The notes beneath the pieces are model-generated. The model was not told where the DNA came from. It worked only from the letters and a program-made list of their open reading frames with translations, and ran no database searches. Position numbers and translations under genes: made by a program. This document shows positions 8,724 to 12,349 of a stretch of 12,349 bases of DNA, one piece after another; position 1 is the stretch's first letter; each line of letters starts with the position of its first letter. The DNA is from Asterionellopsis glacialis (lineage: Eukaryota > Bacillariophyta > Plagiogrammaphyceae > Rhaphoneidales > Asterionellopsidaceae), in NCBI GenBank assembly GCA_014885115.2, contig WKLE02002039.1, forward strand, positions 29,982-42,330, read 5' to 3'.

Positions 8724-8851
8724 ATTTTTATTCTTGGTCTGTTGGGGTTTGTGTCGTTATTGTTCTTCCTTGAACCTTGTGGTTATGGCTATACCGGTGG
8801 CATCAGACAGTACGTACGGTATGATACCTGGTATGTGCTAACATAAAAATT

Positions 8852-8883
8852 CAACTGCCTACAGTTGGAAAGTACCTGTAGGC
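8852..8883. repeat. Two overlapping alternative hairpins
   Basis: CAACTG (8852-8857) pairs with CAGTTG (8862-8867) across a 4-base loop. GCCTACAG (8857-8864) pairs perfectly with CTGTAGGC (8876-8883) across 11 bases. The stems share bases 8857 and 8862-8864, so only one can form at a time. They lie about 130 bases upstream of the glucan gene ATG. Confidence 0.5.
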
Positions 8884-9543
8884 TTCAAAGAGTCGTTTCT
8901 ATCTGGGGATTGAATCTGGTTTTGCGTGCGTAAAAACTGTACAAGGTGAACCCATGTTTGATGCTGTCCTAGAGATTCTGGATCTTTGTATCTTGGTCTT
9001 GCGTTTGTCCTATTGTCATGCAAATCAAAAGAACGCCACGTACGTGACTTTGTTTTTAGGATTTTAATATAGAAATAATGAAAATATATTCTTATATCCT
9101 ACTTATATGTAAACAGGACAAATATTTCATCACAATATTAGATAAAGGATTTTTTCGTATTACATACATCGAACAATAGACACGATGACGTACAAGGTAC
9201 GTGATTATGTATGAACCAGATTCTATTATGGAAAAAAATACAATCACTAGCAAAAACTTCAAAATCAGTTAGTACGTATGCCTAGCATATTTTGAAAAAT
9301 CGTTCACTCCAACAAAACAGGATTTTGATTCAACTTTACGTAGCATTTATACCAGCTGCTACCAAATTGTCTGTATTTCCATACCATAGACAGTAGGTCT
9401 GCATCCGATTTGTGAACAAAAAGATCATCCTTGTTCAACTTTACAGAAACTATGCGCGTACAGGTCTAGTTAGTAAGTATACGATTGTCCTCATCTAAAT
9501 TGTCTTCTCGATTGTCAGCAAGATGTAATCTCATAAAAACTAA

Positions 9544-9858
9544 ATCAACTCATCTAGGTCTAGGTCAGACCAGCAAAAGAAATCAAATGATGTTGAGTCT
9601 GTCAGAATTGTTCCGGGAAGTGAAACAGAAGAGGTAAGGTAAAATTGTGATTTGTTCTTGGAGAATGAAAATGGCGATTTATGCCCAAGTGAAGATGCTT
9701 TGCAAAAGCCAGATGCGTTAGATGAAGTAAACTCTATGTTTCTCTATAGCAGTGATGTTTTTGAACACATTATAACCAGAACATACGTTAATATTGGACT
9801 TGGCTTCATACCAAAACTAGAGCAATATAATTATGGATTCCTATGCAGGACCCTCTGA
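9544..9858 (+). pseudogene. Weak coding-like stretch with one in-frame stop
   Basis: One plus-strand frame is open from 9544 to 9639, has a single TAA at 9640-9642, and is open again to a TGA at 9856-9858. The two parts read SDQQKKSNDVESVRIVPGSE and then ENENGDLCPSEDALQKPDAL with NIGLGFIPKLEQYNYG, which has a normal amino-acid mix. The only ATG lies well inside the second part. It may be a decayed exon or chance; I recognise no family. Confidence 0.15.
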
Positions 9859-10014
9859 AGCATTACTCTCGCAATATTGAGGGACGCACTCAATTTAGAT
9901 GAAGTGATCAGTGTTGATCGGATTGGTCACATTTGAGATGAAGAAAAGTAGGTTCTCTAGTGTAGCACCATGCTGGGTATTGACTTTGGCAAAATGATCC
10001 TCAATCGAAACTAG

Positions 10015-10036
10015 TTTTCCATTTGACAATGGAAAA
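10015..10036. repeat. Perfect 9-base stem hairpin
   Basis: TTTTCCATT (10015-10023) and AATGGAAAA (10028-10036) are perfect reverse complements around a TGAC tetraloop. It sits about 180 bases beyond the stop of the phosphatase gene and may be in or just past its 3' untranslated region. Confidence 0.6.
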
Positions 10037-10214
10037 AGTGAGTAGCATATTTGTATGATTCAAGTGAATACGTCTGAAAGATTCACAGACAATACTTTAT
10101 GTTGTTCCAAAAAAAATCTTGTTCCTTGTTGAAGTTTTCCATAAGAACAGAGAGAGGGAAGCTGTAGGATTTCTCGAGACAGCCAGTATATAAATACTCA
10201 GCATCCAAAAAATA

Positions 10215-10859
10215 TCATTCCAGCAATATTTCCAAAGCAATCTCACCATCGCCATTGCTTTGTTTCAGAGCTCTCAAAACATCGTCTCGAGTCCTACCAG
10301 ACCCTTCTAAAATTTCACACAATGTATCAGCCTTGTACTCATCCATATCCAAAGATGATTGCTTTCCAAAGATTTCCATTTCAGCTTTTTGAAGCTGCGA
10401 ACAGAATCCAAAGTTTGGTCGGATGTCCGGTTTACGAGTTTTGACATGGTCATATGCCTCCTTTAACGAGTGACCTTGAGTCATGAGGTAATAAATAATG
10501 ATAGAGGCTGAACGACTCTGGCCTGCGTTGCAATGGACCAAACACCTTGTTCCTTTTTCGTTCAAACATGTTTTTATAAAAGAAGCAGCTGATTCAAATG
10601 GCAATATCTGCTGCGGGCTGTCATAACATGCTAATTGACACACGTGAACTCCAGAAGAAAATTGTTGTTTGGGTATTTCTTGGGTGACATTGAGTATGTG
10701 AGTGATAGCATCGGCATGTACGGCTGCTTCGTTGGTGGCAGAATGGGCTGGACCAAGGTATAGACGATTGGGAAGGATTGTATGTGCTTGAGTATGTTCA
10801 AGGCGGACTACTGTTGGTGGATCACCGAGCGGTGGTAATGTTGCATCGGCGTCCATCAT
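10215..10859 (-). CDS. Dual-specificity protein phosphatase with UBA-like C-terminus
   Basis: A 214-residue protein of the cysteine-phosphatase superfamily. Residues about 25-165 form a DSP domain starting with the usual ILPNRLYLGPAHSA and HILNVTQE segments. The P-loop HCNAGQSRSA (109-118) carries the nucleophile Cys110 and the phosphate-binding Arg116. Asp80 in CYDSPQQ is the likely general acid. After the DSP core, residues about 175-214 (CEILEGSGRTRDDVLRALK, then DGEIALEILLE) have the three-helix spacing and final LL of UBA-like ubiquitin-binding domains. It should remove phosphate from Ser/Thr/Tyr of a protein substrate, probably in the cytosol or nucleus since no signal peptide or membrane helix is present. 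Two ATGs occur in a row; I use the first. There is no intron. Substrate and pathway are unknown; the UBA reading is moderately sure and the phosphatase call very sure. Confidence 0.93.
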   Translation of the reverse strand: MMDADATLPPLGDPPTVVRLEHTQAHTILPNRLYLGPAHSATNEAAVHADAITHILNVTQEIPKQQFSSGVHVCQLACYDSPQQILPFESAASFIKTCLNEKGTRCLVHCNAGQSRSASIIIYYLMTQGHSLKEAYDHVKTRKPDIRPNFGFCSQLQKAEMEIFGKQSSLDMDEYKADTLCEILEGSGRTRDDVLRALKQSNGDGEIALEILLE

Positions 10860-11325
10860 GGTGTATTCATCGCACTCTTTTTTTCTTTTTTTATTGCGCG
10901 CGTGAATGACTTCCTTCCTGCGGGATTGAATTTTGCGCGTATTTTAGAGTCGGAAAAAACCGGGCTCCTTTTCCCTCTATCTCTATTTCTACTAGCTAGA
11001 GAGTCTCTAAATAAGTGCATGCTCTAGAGAGGATCCTACAGAACTATTTTAGTTTGGAAATTGTGTAAATCACAAAAGTTGCATTGGTATTTCAAGAGGA
11101 GGCATGTGTTGCTTTATCCAACGTGCGGATGATGATTCGACTATTCTTAAGGTACATGGTGCTACGTACTGTCAAGCATAGGATTATAAAATGTATGCTC
11201 TTGTCTTTGAATCCTCCAATGATAACTCATGCAATGAACATTGGAAATTGTCTTTGAAACTAGTCCTTTCGAACCATTATATTATGTTTAGAAGGTTACA
11301 GTACACAAAATATACGTACGATTAG
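10860..11325. promoter_or_regulatory. Phosphatase promoter and VOC gene 3' region
   Basis: These 466 bases lie between two minus-strand genes. Next to the phosphatase ATG are T-rich runs and GC-rich words (TTGCGCGCG at 10894-10902, TTTTGCGCG at 10931-10939, one base off an E2F-type site). A CT/AG-rich patch at 10975-11035 holds CTAGCTAG and CTAGAGAGGA. A 25-codon ATG frame on the plus strand (11104-11181) is probably chance. I see no other gene. Confidence 0.4.
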
Positions 11326-12348
11326 CTAGGATGAAGATAGTTTTGGTTGTGGTTGTTGTTGTATGTCATGAGAAAGTTTCATAAGTAATTGTCCTGTTTC
11401 CATATCTACAATATCATGAAATTGAAATGATAATATTTCGACAGTTGTTGTCGTGGTCTGTTCGTTGGTGTTGTCGTCATTATTTTGTTTGGGTGGTAAT
11501 TCCACAATCCCTGTTAATTTTGCGTTTTGTAATGCTTGTTTATAATCTTGAATGGTATCACCCACTGTCAAGGTAATTTTTGGAAGACAAGTAGTAAAGG
11601 ATGATTCAGTTTGTTGTTGTTCTTGTTGAGTGTCTTCACGAAATAATAAACTTTGATCGGATTGACCATAGTCATTGATGTTACCAATAGCCACAATACA
11701 TATTTTGGTTGCTTTGCCATTGTCATCATTTTCTATTTCAATGACAGATGTTGTTGCATCAAAGACACAATCATAAAATTCACTTATTTTGGTGGCTGTC
11801 CCTACAGGACATTTAAATTCCATATACGTTACAGTTGGTGATACTAATGTATCATGGTTGTTGTCGTCATCATGTTTCGTTGGTATACTGCTAGTCCGAC
11901 TACGACAATCAAATATATTCCCATTCGAATCATGTAGTTGAATATGATCATTGGATACAATTTGGTAGGAGGAACATCCATAATGTTGTAAGGATAATGA
12001 TTCATGATTGGTATCATCATCATCATCATCACTACTACTAGAGTCCAATGTAAGGAAAGATTCTTTCCATGTCTTCCACTCCGTAGGGTTGTACGTGAGT
12101 CCAATTTTGAAATGAGGAGGAGATATTGTTGTGAATGAAAATGGAGTAGAATCGTCGTCGTCGTCATTGTGAAATTGATTATTGAAAATGTCATTTTCAC
12201 TCGTTGTACTACACCCCAAGACTTGATGACAAAATGCATCATAATTCATGGTTTGCTTCTTTTCGTCGTCGTCGTCGTCGTTGTTGTTGTAAAAGAGTAT
12301 TTTGTCGATGGATTTAATAGTCGATTGATCTACAATAGTCGGTCCATC
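11326..12348 (-). CDS. Two-module VOC/glyoxalase-like protein (5' end outside window)
   Basis: There is an ATG at 12249 (307 residues), but the frame stays open without a stop to the window edge. Those extra codons include STIKSIDKILFY, which reads like the first strand of a VOC module. I therefore take the gene as cut by the edge. Residues below count from the ATG at 12249. Module 1 continues with YDAFCHQVLGC (3-13), KIGLTYNPTEWKTW (48-61) and DHIQLHDSNGNIFDCR (101-116). Module 2 has YMEFKCPVGTATKISEFYDC (142-161), LLFRED (201-206), ITLTVGDTIQDYKQAL (225-240) and FQFHDIVDMETGQLLMKLSHD (275-295). These follow the VOC patterns EFxCPxGTAxxIxxFY, LLFRET and FxDIVDxxTGxxL. Metal-binding His/Glu positions appear replaced (Lys, Tyr, Ser), so it may not be a metal enzyme. 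Asp-, Gln- and Thr-rich inserts lie in loops. Reaction unknown. Confidence 0.75.
   Translation of the reverse strand, partial: DGPTIVDQSTIKSIDKILFYNNNDDDDDEKKQTMNYDAFCHQVLGCSTTSENDIFNNQFHNDDDDDSTPFSFTTISPPHFKIGLTYNPTEWKTWKESFLTLDSSSSDDDDDDTNHESLSLQHYGCSSYQIVSNDHIQLHDSNGNIFDCRSRTSSIPTKHDDDNNHDTLVSPTVTYMEFKCPVGTATKISEFYDCVFDATTSVIEIENDDNGKATKICIVAIGNINDYGQSDQSLLFREDTQQEQQQTESSFTTCLPKITLTVGDTIQDYKQALQNAKLTGIVELPPKQNNDDNTNEQTTTTTVEILSFQFHDIVDMETGQLLMKLSHDIQQQPQPKLSSS
12013..12030. repeat. (ATC)6 run coding an Asp tract
   Basis: On the minus strand these are consecutive GAT codons for the Asp tract at residues 74-79 of the VOC-like protein, followed by Ser codons from the CTA run. It is an in-frame microsatellite in a loop between modelled strands. 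Confidence 0.75.
12152..12166. repeat. TCG trinucleotide run coding an Asp tract
   Basis: Four TCG units and a final TCA read on the minus strand as GAC/GAT codons for Asp residues around 29-33 of the VOC-like protein. Confidence 0.7.
12263..12289. repeat. (TCG)6(TTG)3 microsatellite
   Basis: On the minus strand this is (CAA)3(CGA)6 or, in the frame of the VOC-like gene, Asn3-Asp5. It lies just upstream of the ATG at 12249, in the frame that stays open to the window edge. It is therefore either coding (an Asn/Asp loop) or a repeat in the 5' leader. Confidence 0.75.
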
Positions 12349-12349
12349 A

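Larger units (their letters stand above)
8724..10214. other. Long intergenic stretch with hairpins
   Basis: This 1.5 kb region contains the promoter and 5' leader of the glucan gene (right of 8723) and the 3' end of the phosphatase gene (left of 10215). I find no solid gene. Visible structures are overlapping hairpins at 8852-8883, a 10-base palindrome CACGTACGTG at 9037-9046, a repeated TTCAACTTTAC near 9332 and 9435, a small inverted repeat GGTCT/AGACC at 9557-9571, a weak coding remnant at 9544-9858 and a 9-base-stem hairpin at 10015-10036. Confidence 0.5.

Noticed and set aside
8542..8841. Plus-strand open frame opposite the first exon of the glucan gene
   Set aside because: It is the antisense shadow of a well-supported exon and signal peptide, with no family resemblance of its own.
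9037..9046. CACGTACGTG palindrome as a bZIP/bHLH site
   Set aside because: A single 10-base palindrome far from either flanking start codon is not enough to call a binding site.
11104..11181. Short plus-strand ATG frame of 25 codons (MCCFIQRADDDSTILK) with GGTAC near its end
   Set aside because: It is too short, has no supporting downstream exon and matches no family; a chance frame is the simplest explanation.

Overview
This is a stretch of eukaryotic nuclear DNA, AT-rich outside the genes, that most likely comes from a diatom or a close stramenopile relative. The best evidence is a SKN1/KRE6-family beta-glucan (chrysolaminarin-type) transglycosylase gene with two short GT-AG introns. Other support comes from a short TPR protein, a two-fold repeated coiled-coil protein, long low-complexity Asp/Asn/Gln/Ser/Lys tracts inside proteins, and ATG starts with a purine at -3. 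The genus cannot be fixed from the sequence. No tRNA, rRNA, CRISPR array or bacterial-style operon is visible.

Layout. Positions 1-576 are non-coding and may carry the edge of a Tc1/mariner-type (Stowaway-like) element near base 57-71. A TPR-like protein (577-1287, minus) follows. Next is a 1.36 kb gene-poor stretch with a possible decayed coding remnant (1486-1822, minus). A coiled-coil protein made of two tandem units (2646-3353, minus) is divergent from a 767-residue protein (4030-6333, plus) with a Lys-rich tail and a SPOUT/TrmY-like pattern. That gene converges, across a 140-base gap holding a strong hairpin, on the three-exon SKN1/KRE6 glucan gene (6474-8723, minus). A 1.5 kb stretch with hairpins and a weak coding remnant follows. 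Then come a dual-specificity phosphatase with a UBA-like C-terminus (10215-10859, minus) and the 3' part of a two-module VOC/glyoxalase-like protein (11326 to the window edge, minus) interrupted by Asp-rich inserts.

The genes do not form an obvious pathway; each looks like an independent nuclear gene. The only clear metabolic assignment is storage or wall beta-glucan branching by the SKN1/KRE6 protein. The most interesting points are the SPOUT-like reading of the 767-residue protein, the signal-peptide plus C-terminal-anchor layout of the glucan enzyme with its EGF-like motif, the phosphatase-UBA fusion, the VOC gene with apparently lost metal ligands, and the mariner-like terminus at the left edge.
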